Source of the DNA: Isoetes taiwanensis
Taxonomy: Eukaryota > Streptophyta > Lycopodiopsida > Isoetales > Isoetaceae
Length of the DNA stretch: 64,000 nt
Direction: 5' to 3'
Assembly (NCBI GenBank): GCA_021234155.1
Contig: JAJEKV010000006.1
Location: forward strand, 5,491,727 to 5,555,726
Both the position numbers and the translations under genes were made by a program. The stretch's first letter is position 1; each line of letters opens with the position of its first letter. The notes under the pieces were generated by a model, which was not told the origin of the DNA, did not search any database, and saw nothing but the letters and a program-made list of their open reading frames with translations. Of this stretch, positions 13,086 through 27,039 are shown one piece after another.

Positions 13086-14831
13086 AGCATATTGAAGGCC
13101 TTTAAAACCAAATCCACAAAAGCCACAATTACCACCTCCAATTTTATTGTCGTAAAATTCTCATTAGGAGTTGGTAGTTGTGACATGACGAGCATGCTGC
13201 CTCTTGCTTGTACTGCATGGAGGAAAGATGCTAACCTATTTTTCCTGCAGGTTATTTGCTCATTCATGTTCTTTTCTTTGCAATAGAGTTCTTCCTTGAT
13301 CTTCACTTCACATTCCATTTCTTTCATTCTTGCATCATTGATAATTGAGCTTCTGGTGTTTGCATTTACCATATAACTCATTCTAAGCTCATTTAAATAT
13401 AGCTTTTCCACTTCACTCTCTATTATTTTTTTTTGCATCCACTTCTTCGTGATATTGAAGCTTGAGCTCCACACTGTCTCGAACTCCATTGCCTAGCTTT
13501 TCAACAAGCTTTGTTTGCATTTCAAACTCCCTTTTCTTTGTTTCAAGTTCTACCTTCACATTTTCGAGTTTCGTATTCAAAATTGCAATCTGCTCATCTA
13601 TGTACTTAAAGTTTGCTTTAACACTCTCTAATTCTACCAAGGCCACTCTTCAACTCTCATAATAGGCACATGCACCGTCATTTGTAGCTGTTCCTTTCAG
13701 AATAGACAAATGGTCTTCAAGCACTTGAATAAACTTTGCAGCAAGAGTTGATTGCATAGTCAAGTCATCATCCTTGGGCCTCTTGTCCTTTTGCTGAAGA
13801 AGCTGTATATCTTGTTGTCTTCTTGTTTTTTCTTGCAATCTTCAATATATTTACAAACACTATCCCAATTGATGTCAATCCCATTTTTTCGTGCTGCAAA
13901 ACACCTTAGGCCATGTACATTGGAGCTCGGACACTAGAAGTGTGGAAGATTTCTTTGTAAATCTTCAAAAACTCAGACTTCAAAGGTCTTTTAAGACACG
14001 ATACATTGAATTTGGCCATCTTTAGCACCAGCCCCCCATACATCAAGCATCATTTCATGCATCAAAGACATCTTCACTTCGAAGCATGAGATACAGTAGC
14101 CTTCCTGCATTTTCTTCTCTTCCTTATGCGCAATTATCGGATCTCCCGAAGCACATGAACGGTTTACTATCTTAGGATCAGGTGAGAGTTTCTCCAAGCT
14201 ATATGAAACTCGTTGTTTCTTTGATTGCCGAGGAGACGCTATGACTCTATGTGTTTTCTTCATGCTGCACCTATGAAAGAAGTCTTAATATGAATTGCAT
14301 ACTAAAATGTAGTTTGTTATGTTTCCTATTGTAGGTCAGCATAATGTGTATGGGAGATCTCCAAACAAGTTCATTGTATTTGTTACATGCATAGATGATA
14401 ATATATTCATTTAACTGAGTATGTGCTATAATTTGAAGCAGAGCCACAAGTCTTATATGAAAAGGTAGTGAAGATAAAAGAAAATCCAAATTTAAAAATC
14501 ATATTTAAACATAGACAAAGATGTAATAGCTTCGTACGGATGTGAGTTTATTAGATCAAAAACAACTTTAGCTACATGTCAAAGGCTATTGACAAATGTT
14601 CTTTAGAGATAGAATTTGAATCACATTATTGTGTATGACGGATCAGTGATACAATATTCCTTCAAACTAAGCATGTGCTGTAATAAGAAGTAGAGTAACA
14701 AGCCTGATATATGCAAAGCTAGTTAAACATTGGACATCTTTGAAACAAGATATGAAAATGCTTACTTGAGCTTGGATAGAGGATTGATAGTAAGTTTGAA
14801 AAGATTCAGGTTAAAGGATATGTCTTGGATA

Positions 14832-15245
14832 AGTTCAGGCTGCCTCTACGTTCACAATTTGAAATTGATGGCAAGATAATTAAAAGACGACACCAACAAC
14901 GCAACCATGATCTGCAGCAGCAGCAACAGCAATTCAATCTTGCCATTCACCGAAAGCCACTGAAAGTACATCGCAGAAGCACCAAGCATGGCATTGGTAA
15001 ACCTCTTGCTTGACATAGGACTTGCACACCTCAGACAAAAGGCAAATTTAGGTATTGTCTCGGACTTTGTCAAAGATCAGCCTGTCCTGCTAGGTAATTT
15101 TATTGCACGCCAAATGCGTTGTAGCACTAACTAATATCTGCAATCAACTCTAGCAGTGTTGAAGTAAAAGCTGGAGGAACTACACTTCTTTTTTGTGCAG
15201 ATAAAGAGCTCAGACGAAAAGCTATGAAGGCACTTAATTTGGTAG
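14832..15245 (+). pseudogene. Unrecognised plus-strand gene relic, copy A
   Basis: A readable segment includes IAEAPSMALVNLLLDIGLAH, then a stretch ending DQPVLLGNFIARQMRCST (to about 15134). After an acceptor-like CTAGCAG at about 15156 comes GGTTLLFCADKELRRKAMKA (to about 15238). The frame upstream of 14965 has stops (TAA near 14878, TGA near 14962), and a short Gln run from CAG repeats lies at 14910-14940. It resembles helical-repeat protein exons, but I cannot name the family. An equivalent sits at 24650-25060. Confidence 0.35.
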
Positions 15246-16579
15246 ATTTATCTTCCTACTTTTGTTTTATGTCTATCAAGTACAACTAGTTTATGTCTAT
15301 GCATCATAAAAGGAGGAGGCAACAGCCCATACCATAGATCCAACATGACATAAATGATTGAATTTATGCATTAAGGGTAGAAAATAGGCATGAAACCTGC
15401 TACATAGTGTTATCTAGAAGAAAACATGGATGATACATCACAACTACACTAGGAATGCATTTCTTAGTGAATATCTAAAGTCTAAATGTAATTTAATCCA
15501 CTCAAAGAAAGGTTCATTGTCATCTACATGTGCTACTATTATGCAGCAAAAAGATCTCATACATTTCTTCATGTAATAAACAAGGATTGATAGATCGCAG
15601 GAAACAAGATGATGATTGATAAAAGTAAGCACAGTATCCATGATGCACTTTGTGTGGTACGCAATCTGATCCGCAATAATGCAATTGTATATAAAGTTGG
15701 CTCTGCCGAAATTGCATACTCACTAATAGTTGCGGCTGCTGCAGAAACAAGTTTACTTGCCTGTTTTACCTATTTATCTACCATAATAGTTCTTTTACCC
15801 TTTATACAAGCACTCCAATGTTGGAACAAACAGCTCTTTAGGAATAAGAAGCTTGATGCGATGTCCAGAATCAGACATCTAAATCGAAGCATAATATTTT
15901 TCTTAACATAAATATTCTCTTCAATTGTCATTTTTGCCCACACAACAATGGACTTAAATTATTGGTTTGTATAAAAATTTTAATGATGTTACATTTACTT
16001 CGCTATGGTATATTGTGAGGGCATTTCTTGATGCTTTGTTTGGTCCTATGGCATTGGCTGAAATCAGTGGCTTGCAGCCCATCGACACCTTAACAGTATG
16101 AAAGCCCAGCAACTAAAACTTTGATCTTTTTCCTTTAATGAAGGAACAGTCTTATCCATTTTATGGGAAGTTAGAAAAGCCATCAACTTCAGATAAACAA
16201 AAGAGGTCATGCATATTCTTTATAAAACTAGAGATTAAAGCCCACAATGCATTTTATAGATTCAAAGGTAGAAACTTACAACTTAAATTCTAGCTTCACA
16301 ATTAAGCTTCTAGTCCCGCTCCACAACCTTTTTACAAAACTGTAATTGATCTGCAAGTTGTTGGTATCGACCATTTCCAGATATGGACCTCACACACTAA
16401 AAGCTAGTGAACCTACACAAAAAAAGGAGCTTAGATCCATGATGAATGAGGAGGTCAGTTCAAAATTTTCGCCGTTCTAAAGGCCCAAAGGACTTAGCAT
16501 GAATCCACTATAGAATAATCTGCTGAATTTTATATTGAGGTGAGATAATCTGCGAGGAGGAGAAATCTTTGACGTAGAA

Positions 16580-16954
16580 GTGAGAGAAGCTTCCTTCTTC
16601 TTACATGATTCGACGTCAATGATTTTGTTTCCGGCATTAAAGATTTCTCCATTCACTTTCAAATTCCAATTCGAGCTCAGAAGTTTGGCCAATAAGCCAG
16701 CTAGTGTAAAGCATTCCGATGTTGCCTATGACCGTGCAAAAGAGGCAATGAGGCAAAAAGAAGCAAACCAAGAACAAGATGAAAGTATATCCCACTTGGA
16801 ATTAGATATACAAAGACCACAGACACTCATGTGTATGGGAGATCTCAGCATTGATTGCAGGACAGACACGAATAGCTTGGCTACAGGAATTCACGTCATC
16901 TCTATGTTGTGGTTACTAATGAAACTTATGAGTGCTTGCGTTGTGATTTTGTAG
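16580..16954 (+). other. Unrecognised 124-codon ORF in unit A
   Basis: Open from 16580 to 16954, with a charged middle part (AYDRAKEAMRQKEANQEQDE) that looks like a helix. In copy B the same frame stops earlier, at 26635, because of a TGA. There are no splice or promoter signals that I can defend. It may be an exon of the plus-strand relic or chance. Confidence 0.2.
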
Positions 16955-18066
16955 TTTCAGGTTTAGGAAAATCAAATTACGTGCAGATTTATTCTTCGTC
17001 TGGTACCAGCCATCTGTTTCCTTGCGTGGATGCTATAGGCTATACCTTGAGAGCATTGGCGACTGTCTCTCACTAGGGTTTTCCCCAAAAACTCGAAAAG
17101 GCGGGCTTCTTTATCCTAACGAGAAGCTATTGCCACTTTTCTCATTTTATGCCTAAGCCCTATCATAATTAGCATTGCCCTTTATATGGGGTAGTCCGAT
17201 ATTGTACCTTAGAGGATTTTCCACTAGGATAGGTTAATAAATGATTTAATTTTCTCCAAACGTACAAAACAAAATGCATTTGGACGCATGCCCTCACCTC
17301 ATCTTCACTGCCCTGCAACACATTTATGATCATAAAGCATAGTTAGCAACCTTGACATCTCATAAGTATAGCAAAAGCACATATGATACATACTGTTGGT
17401 CTTTTTTACTTCCTTTTCTAGCTAATATTATATGGCTTCCACTGCATTACAAATATGAACATCCATTTTAGCTCTGTTTGAGATAACATTTAATGCATAA
17501 TTCCAAATTGAACTAGCAACCATTATTTCTCTTTGCAGTCGATGAGACACGCATGCATGACTTTCATGTTGTGTACCCATGGTAGACTAAATCATAGTGC
17601 AAGCTCTAATTCAATTATGCACAATGCCATGGGAGAGTAGAATGTCCAAATCTTGTCAATCACAAAATTCAAAAAAGAAAATCAAGTCATATTTGATGTT
17701 ACTTACGTTAACCTTTTATCCCCCAATAAAACTTGCTTTCCTTCTTCTTTATACATCTTGTTCAAACTTTTGGTATCATGGATAGGGTCGTCTACAAAAT
17801 CCAATTCATAGAATCAATGTTTTATAATTCAATCAAATGTGGAATTTTCAATGCAATCACCTACATTTTGAGTCTCACAAGGCTTTGTTTTTGGTGTCTC
17901 AGCATCACCCTCCCTTGTTGTAGGATCTATAGCAGGGAAATATTATTAAAAAAGTCTTTCAACCTTTAGGATTAATACACAAACCTGAAATATCTTGTAG
18001 CCCAAGATTTCTTCTTGCCTTTGCCTTTGCCGGTCCTTGTTTTGCTATGTTGGCTTTATTGACTAT

Positions 18067-19106
18067 AGCATCGATCCAAGACATCGGATCGCCATTCTAG
18101 AATGGGACGAGCATGCATGTCGTGCATGCATGCGGGCGGCGCATGCCCGTTTTGGTTGGGAGTTCGCTATTTCAGGCGCGTTTTTGCATCCACGTCTCAT
18201 CGGCGCTTCCTCTTCTCTCAGCAGTACCTTATTCTCTTTGAATTGTTTCCAGGCAGGGGAGGGGCTTCTTCCTGCCTGGTTTAGCCAATTTGGCGTTTCT
18301 TTCATGCTATCCTTTTCCGGCCTTTGGCCTCGTCTTGTGACCTTCATCCTCGATCCTAGTTTGTAAGGAAGTTCTCTGGTAGTCGGGCGGTTTGTTGGTT
18401 TCTTGCGAGTCCCATTCTAGAATCGCATCGATCCGAGACATCGGATCGCCATTCTAGAATGGGGACGAGCATGCATGTCGTGCATGCATGCGGCATGCCC
18501 GTTTTGGTTGGGAGTTCGCTATTTTCAGCGTTTACGCATCCACGTCTCATCGGCTTCCTCTTCTCTTAGCGATTACCTTATTCTCTTTGAACCCACCCTC
18601 CCCTTTTTTTTTTATTATATTTTGTACAAGTTACGTTTTATCATGTTTTTCCACCCGCTGGGTGATGCTTTTTTTCCACCCCCTGGGTGATGCTATTCTT
18701 TGGTATGTTTTCTCGTTTGTTGGGTTGGTGATGTGCGGTACAGGGTTGTCGAAGGCATCTGTTTCTTTTTCCCTATCCCTATGGGGGTTTTGGGAGCGAT
18801 TCTATGCCTTTACGTTTGTCTAAGCCCCTTCGCCGAAGGCTTATCACTAGGGTTTTTCCTCGAAAACCCGAAAGGGCGGGTTTTTTAATCCCTGATAAGC
18901 TTTCTACAGTACATCAGCCACTCATCTATTAGCATTGTATTTTTTTGGGGGTCCAAATGATATAATTGGATTTTCCCTTTGTTTTTCGTGGGTAGTTCGC
19001 ATGTTGCGGCTACCCACTGTCCACCATTGTAGAAAATCTGCTGAGATGAATGAGAAGCCTATCTATCAGGCGGTTTGTTGGTTTCTTGCGAGTCCCATTC
19101 TAGAAT
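18067..19106. mobile_element. Tandem pair of TIR elements in copy B
   Basis: Copy A runs GACTATTGAGGG straight through; copy B has 1.04 kb inserted at this point. The insert is two units, each preceded by a 27-base spacer (GCATCGATCC[A/G]AGACATCGG...). Unit 1 is 18094-18423 (330 bp) and unit 2 is 18451-19106 (656 bp). Both begin ATTCTAGAATGGG and end with CCCATTCTAGAAT, giving near-perfect terminal inverted repeats of about 15 bp whose tips are themselves palindromic. Unit 1 lacks about 330 bp of the middle of unit 2. No transposase is encoded, so this is a non-autonomous DNA element or a satellite-like repeat. No convincing target duplication is seen. Confidence 0.65.
18837..19070. repeat. 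Diverged dispersed repeat segment (AACCCGAAAGGGCGGGTT)
   Basis: Around the motif AACCCGAAAGGGCGGGTT this stretch resembles 17075-17190 (end of unit A) and 26900-27115 (end of unit B plus its right flank), ending in all cases near GATGAATGARAAGC. It looks like the terminal part of a dispersed, once-transcribed repeat that occurs both inside the TIR element and at the duplication end. Confidence 0.4.
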
Positions 19107-20038
19107 TGAGGGTCTTTCATAAGTTCTTTGCGATCTGTTGGAACCCTTTGATGTATTGCAACTCTTAGGCTGATCATGTTCTTGCAGGGAACTGGGGGAC
19201 CTACAAGGCGAGGAAATGGGGGACCTACAAGGGAGTTCAATCTGCGGCTCAGTTTCATGCTCAGGACTGAGCATATTGCACACTTGTACAGATTCATCCT
19301 CTAGAAAGGTCTCATGTTGCAGATTCTCTACTAGCTGGTCTTGCAGGTTGCCACATTCCTGTCCGAATTGATTTATAGATGCTGGAGTGGTCTTCAAACC
19401 TTTGCATAACTCAACACCTTCCTTTTGCTGCTCTAACTTGCTCATCCATTCTTCCTCAGAGTCAATAACCCATGCAATTTTTTTGTCTTGTGGCTAATGG
19501 GGACATTTTTGCTTTTGCTTCCAAACTCTGCTTAGCAGAATCTTGTGCATCATCCAAAAGCTTAGAATGTGAACATGTTAGGTCATCTCTTACATCATCC
19601 AAAAGGTCAACATGTGAACGTACTAGCTCATCTCCTGCATCATCAAAAGCTCAACATATGAACGTACTAGCTCATCTCTTGCATCATCCAAAAGCTCAAC
19701 ACATGAATGTGAATGTACTTGCCGATATCTAAATGATAGCATTAGCTGATAACATAAATAGCAATCTAGCCAAGTACACAAGGTACTTGACCAAGCTAAA
19801 GTAATGACAATATCAAAAGTCCCCATGGGTATTCAAAAGCCCTAACAAAGTATCTGGGTACTAATTTATATTATTTAGTACTTGATGTAGAGAAGATACT
19901 CGATGTAAAAGCCAGTGTACTTAAAATTCTATAACAAAAACCATGGTACCTAAAGTGCTAGCAAATACTTAGTGTACAAAAGATACTCCATGTTCAAGCA
20001 AGTATACCATGGTACCTAAAGTACTCATGGTGTCATGG

Positions 20039-20383
20039 TACCTTTAAATTAAATCCCCCTTCAAACCCCCTTTGGTTTGGGTGCATATTCACACGGGGGG
20101 TTACTCCGGGCAACGAGAGCTGTTGGATAGGCATATTCACCCCTTATTCCATAATCTACACCGTACACAAAGTTCCTCGTTTGTGGGGTATAGAAGTATG
20201 GAATTTGCTATACTGTATAACAAGATTTGCAAAATACTATAAGATTTGAGGTAATATACTATATGGTGTTGATTTTGTACGTGCAAAACATAAATATAGG
20301 GGCTCTCGCTGCCCTACGTCACCCCCCGTGTGAATATGCACCCAAACCAAAGGGGGTTTGAAGGGGGATTTAATTTAAAGGTA
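20039..20383. mobile_element. 345-bp foldback MITE with 83-bp inverted arms
   Basis: 20039-20101 and 20383-20321 are exact inverted copies over 63 bases, starting TACCTTTAAATTAAATCCCC. The complementarity continues with a few mismatches to 20121/20301, leaving a loop of about 180 bp. It begins and ends with TA, consistent with a TA target duplication as in Tc1/mariner-type elements, but copy A has no clean empty site to prove it. It is absent from unit A, so it arrived after the duplication or was lost from A with its block. Identical arms imply a recent origin. Confidence 0.85.
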
Positions 20384-20769
20384 ATGTAATGGTTTAATGT
20401 AATGATTTAATTTAATTTAATGTAATGGTTTTTGTTATAGGTTAAAAAAAAATTTTGCCCCTTCGGGGCTAAGAACAAACAACGTGACTTCACAGTTGGA
20501 TGAGTTAGATATTGTAGCAGCAATTAATATGCTTCAATGTAACATTTGATATTACAAAAGCCACAAATGCATTAACATCACATTTCTTCATAACCTTAAT
20601 GGCCATCTTTTCATGTAAGATCATATACTTCTGCTGAACTACAAAAAATCAGGTCATTCATCTCCCTTGAAGCACTAAGTTCATTGCTAGATGGAACATG
20701 CAAAGCCTCATGATAAAAATAATGGTAGTAAAGGAGACAATATTTGGATTTGGCATTGCTTGACATTTT

Positions 20770-20828
20770 TAAGGGTTTTATTTACCCGCTTACAAGCAAT
20801 TGTTAAGGGTTTTATTTACCCGCTCACA
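20770..20828. repeat. Short tandem repeat of about 34 bp
   Basis: AAGGGTTTTATTTACCCGCT is repeated after 34 bases (units near 20770 and 20804). It lies just below the last recognisable glucosidase exon. Confidence 0.75.
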
Positions 20829-20925
20829 ACCAGTAATCAGAGAATTTCATCCCTGCGCATCCTTGGCACAACATTAGATCATTGTCAAGCCTCAAATATA
20901 TATTTTAATCCTTCTACGCCTGTAC

Positions 20926-22255
<1,330 letters not shown>

Positions 22256-24644
22256 CTTCAACCATTACCCTGGTGCCCAGAATCAGCCTGTATGAAGCTT
22301 AGTTTCCTTGAAGCTTAACCTGCAAAAATCAGACCAAAGGGAGGGGATTCGAGTCTCCTGGGTCGGAATCGTTTGCCATAGATGGGCTGGGTCTATCTTC
22401 TACCAGAACCATCACCTCTGAAGCCATTGCTTGCCTAGTTTTCTGCAGAAAAAGAGGTCCGATGTTCCTTGGCTAAAAACCCTAAAAATAATGGGAGGAC
22501 CAAAAATAAAGAAGCCTCCACCACAGGATTTGCCCCTTTTCTAAAATCAAAGGCTGATAAAAGGGTGCACTCTAGAAATACTATTTAGTACACCTGGATG
22601 AATACGGCCACCAAATCATATGAAAACCTTAGAGAAAACAGTACAAAAACAGAAAGGAAAACCCCCTGTTATAATGCTAGATATTTATAGCTTTATAAAC
22701 AAGACAGAAGTAAGCATTCATACATCTGCATTTATCAATAATATAAAGCCTCATAAAGAAGACAATTGCATACCTCCATCATGAGTTGTGATCCCGATAC
22801 TTTGAAGCCAAGCTATGCTGACCTCTTTAGTACAAAGACAATAAAGCTTTGAAAGTTTGAAGGTATAGACGGCGCATTCCAAATGAAAGGAATGCATGCA
22901 TGGAGAGATTACAACAACATATTGAAGGCCTTTAAAACCAAATCCACAAAAGCCACAATTACCACCTCCAATTTTATTGTCGTAAAATTCTCATTAGGAG
23001 TTGGTAGTTGTGATTATGACGAGCATGCTGCCTCCTGCTTGTATTGCAGGGAGGAAAGATTCTAGCCTACTTTTCCTGCAGGTTATTTGCTCATTCATGT
23101 TCTTTTCTTTGCAATAGAGTTCTTCCTTGATCTTCACTTCACATTCCATTTCTTTCATTCTTGCATCATTGATAATTGAGCTTCTGGTGTTTGCATTTAT
23201 CATATAACTCATTCTAAGCTCATTTAAATATAGCTTTTCCACTTCACTCTCTATTATTATTTTTTGCATCCACTTCTTCGTGATATTGAAGCTTGAGCTC
23301 CACACTATCTCGAACTCCATTGCCTAGCTTTTCAACAAGCTTTGTTTGCATTTCAAACTCCCTTTTCTTTGTTTCAAGTTCTACCTTCACATTTTCAAGC
23401 TTCGTATTCAAAATTGCAATCTGCTCATCTATGTACTTAAAGTTTGCTTTAACACTCTCTAATTCTACAAAGGCCACTCTTCAACTCTCATAATAGGCAC
23501 ATGCACCGTCATTTGTAGCTGTTCCTTTCAGAATAGACAAATGGTCTTCAAGCACTTGAATAAATTTTGCAGCAAGAGTTGATTGCATAGTCAAGTCATC
23601 ATCCTTGGGCCTCTTGTCCTTTTGCTGAAGAAGCTGTATATCTTGTTGTCTTCTTGTTTTTTCTTGCAATCTTCAATATATTTACAAACACTATCCCAAT
23701 TGATGTCAATCCCATTTTTTCGTGCTGCAAAACACCTTAGGCCATGTACATTGGAGCTCGGACACTAGAAGTGTGGAAGATTTCTTTGTAAATCTTCAAA
23801 AACTCAGACTTTAAAGGTCTTTTAAGACACGATACATTGAATCCTTGTTGGCCATCTTTAGCACCAGCCCCCCATACATCAAGCATCATTTCATGCATCA
23901 AAGACATCTTCACTTCGAAGCATGAGATACAGTAGCCTTCCTGCATTTTCTTCTCTTCCTTGTGCGCAACTATCGGATCTCCCGAAGCACACGAACGGTT
24001 TACTATCTTAGGATCAGGTGAGAGTTTCTCCAAGCTATATGAAACTCGTTGTTTCTTTGATTGCCGAGGAGACGCTATGACTCTATGTGTTTTCTTCATG
24101 CTGCACCTATGAAAGAAGTCTTAATATGAATTGCATACTAAAATGTAGTTTGTTATATTTCCTATTGTAGGTCAGCATAATGTGTATGGGAGATCTCCAA
24201 GCAAGTTCATTGTATTTGTTATATGCATAGATGATAATATATTCCTTTAACTGAGTATGTGCTATAATTTGAAGGAGAGCCACAAGTCTTATATGAAAAG
24301 GTAGTGAAGACAGAAGAAAATCCACATTTAAAAATCATATTTAAACACAGACAAAGATGTAATAGCTTCGTACAGATGTGAGTTAGTTACATGTCAAAGG
24401 CTATTGACAAATGTTCTTTAGAGATAGAATTTGAACCACATTATTGTGTATGATGGATCAGTGATACAATATTCCTTCAAACTAAGCATGTGCTGTAATA
24501 AGATGTAGAGTAACAAGCCTGATATATGCAAAGCTAGTTAAACATTGGACATCTTTGAAACAAGATATGAAAATGCTTACTTGAGCTTGGATAGAGGATT
24601 GATAGTACGTTTGAAAAGATTCAGGTTAAAGGATATGTCTTGGA

Positions 24645-25062
24645 TAAGTTCAGGCTGCTTCTACGTTCACAATTTGAAATTGATGGCAAGATAATTAAAA
24701 GACGACACCAACAACGCAACCATGATCTGCAGCAGCAGCAGCAATTCAATCTTGCCATTCACCGAAAGCCACTGAAAGTACATCGCAGAAGCACCAAGCA
24801 TGGCATTGGTAAACCTCTTGCTTGACATAGGACTTGCACACCTTAGACAAAAGGCAAATTTAGGTATTGTCTCGGACTTTGTCAAAAATCAGCCTGTCCT
24901 GCTAGGTAATTTTATTGCACGCCAAATGCGTTGTAGCACTAACTAATATCTGCAATCAACTCTAGCAGTGTTGAAGTAAAAGCTGGAGGAACTACACTTC
25001 TTTTTTGTGCAGATAAAGAGCTCAGACGAAAAGCTATGAAGGCACTTAATTTGGTAGATTTA
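24645..25062 (+). pseudogene. Unrecognised plus-strand gene relic, copy B
   Basis: Counterpart of 14832-15245 in unit B, with a shorter CAG run (three fewer Gln-type codons) and a few substitutions. It keeps the stretches MALVNLLLDIGLAHL and DQPVLLGNFIARQMRCST, and the second exon-like piece with GGTTLLFCADKELRRKAMKA. The same upstream stops are present, so decay preceded the duplication. Confidence 0.35.
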
Positions 25063-27039
25063 TCTTCCTACTTTTGCTTTATGTCTATCAAGTACAACTA
25101 GTTTATGTCTATGCATCATAAAAGGAGGAGGCAACAACCCATACCATAGATCCAACGTGACATAAATGATTGAATTCATGCATTAAGGGTAGAAAATAGG
25201 CATGAAACCTGCTACATGGTGTTATCTAGAAGAAAACATGGATGATACATCACAACTACACTAGGAATGCATTTCTTAGTGAATATCTAAAGTCTAAATG
25301 TAATTTAATCCACTCAAAGAAAGGTTCATTGTCATCTACATGTGCTACTATTATGCAGCAAAAAGGTCTCATATATTTCTTCATGTAATAAACAAGGATT
25401 GATAGATCGCAGGAAACAAGATGATGATTGATAAAAGTAAGCACAGTATCCATGATGCACTTTGTGTGGTATGCAATCTGATCCGCAATAATGCAATTGT
25501 ATATGAAGTTGGCTCTGCCGAAATTGCATACTCACTAATAGTTGCGGCTACTGCAGAAACAAGTTTACTTGCCTATTTTACCTATTTATCTACCATAATA
25601 GTTCTTTTACCCTTTATACAAGCACTCCAATGTTGGAACAAACAGCTCTTTAGGAATAAGAAGCTTGATGCGATGTCCAGAATCAGACATCTAAATCGAA
25701 GCATAATATTTTTCTTAACATAAATATTCTCTTCAATTGTCATTTTTGCCCACACAGCAATGGACTTAAATTATTGGTTTGCATAAAAATTTTAATGATG
25801 TGACATTTACTTCGCTATGGTATATTGTGAGGGCATTTGTTGATGCTTTGTTTGCTGTCCTATGGCATTGACTGAAATCAGTGGCTTGCAGCCCATCGAC
25901 ACCTTAACAGTATGAAAGCCCAGCAACTAAAACTTTGATCTTTTTCCTTTAATGAAGGAACAGTCTTATCCATTTTATGGGAAGTTAGAAAAGCCATCAA
26001 CTTCAGATAAACAAAAGAGGTCATGCATATTCTTTATAAAACCAGAGATTAATTAAAAGCCCACAATGCATTTTATAGATTCAAAGGTAGAAACTTACAA
26101 TTTAAATTCTAGCTTCACAATTAAGCTTCTAGTCCCGCTCCACAATCTTTTTACAAAACTGTAATTGATCTGCAAGTTGTTGGTATCGACCATTTCCAGA
26201 TGAGGACCTCACATGCTAAAAGCTAGTGAACCTACACAAAAAAAGGAGCTTAGATCCATGATGAATGAGGAGGTCAGTTCAAAATTTTCTCCGTTCTAAA
26301 GGCCCAACGGACTTAGCATCAATCTACTATAGAATAATCTGCTGAATTTTATATTGAGGTGAGATAATCTGCGACGAGGAGAAATCTTTGACGTAGAAGT
26401 GAGAGAAGCTTCCTTCTTATTACATTTCTTCTTACATGATTCGACGTCAATGATTTTGTTTCCGGCATTAAAGATTTCTCCATTCACTTTCAAATTCCAA
26501 TTCGAGCTCAGAAGTTTGGCCAATAAGCCAGCTAGTGTAAAGCATTCCGATGTTGCTTATGACCGTGCAAAAGAGGCAATGAGGCAAAAAGAAGCAAACC
26601 AAGAACAAGATGAAAGTATATCCCACTTGGAATGAGATATACAAAGACCACAGACACTCATGTGTATGGGAGATCTCAACATTGATTGCAGGACAGACAC
26701 GAATAGCTTGGCTACAGGAATTCAAGTCATCTATATGTTGTGGTTACTAATGAAACTTATGAGTGCTTGCGTTGTGATTTTGTAGTTTCAGGTTTAGGAA
26801 AATCAAATTACGTGCAGATTTATTCTTCGTCTGGTACCAGCCATCTGTTTACTTGCGTGGACGCTATAGGCTATACCTTGAGAGCATTGGCAACCATTTC
26901 TCATTAGGTTTTTCCCCAAAAACTTGAAAGGGCGGGGTTTTTTATCCTGATGAGAAGCTATTGCCACTTTTCTCATTTTATGCCTAAGCCCTATCATAAT
27001 TAGCATTGCCCTTTATATGGGGTAGTCCGATATTGTACC

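Larger units (their letters stand above)
11095..14263 (-). pseudogene. Multi-exon coiled-coil protein gene, copy A (disabled)
   Basis: Family not recognised. The reading starts at 14263 (MKKTHRVIASPRQ), includes a Cys-containing segment, then long Glu/Lys-rich coiled coils (13838-13080). Next come four 15-residue repeats built on LLDDxxDELVRSHVE (12690-12535), a Ser/Pro-rich part (12470-11984) and small exons with fair splice signals near 11925-11880, 11822-11728 and 11335-11322. A C-terminal exon ends in KELQAWQLQVKSQT at 11095. Lesions: a 5-bp deletion near 14008 relative to copy B, an in-frame TGA near 13651 and a poly-A frameshift near 13432 (both shared with copy B), and a TAA near 12353 where copy B has CAA. 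Some shared stops could be unrecognised introns. The left duplication breakpoint cuts this last exon. Confidence 0.45.
11224..17206. repeat. Tandem duplication unit A (about 5.98 kb)
   Basis: The sequence from 11224 recurs in the same orientation from 17207, with only scattered substitutions and small indels visible. 11224-13085 matches 17207-20038 apart from one insertion, and 13085-17206 matches 22916-27039. The A/B junction (GTACCTTAGAGG) joins the end of the unit to its start. The outer flanks (TTGCCTTAGAGG on the left, GTACCTATGG on the right) share only CCT, so the breakpoints had at most 3 bp of microhomology. This points to a simple tandem duplication, not recombination between repeats. 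Confidence 0.92.

Noticed and set aside
18037-18823. Several 60-110 codon ORFs in the insert of copy B
   Set aside because: They overlap in all frames and fall on TIR-element repeats; none encodes a known transposase.
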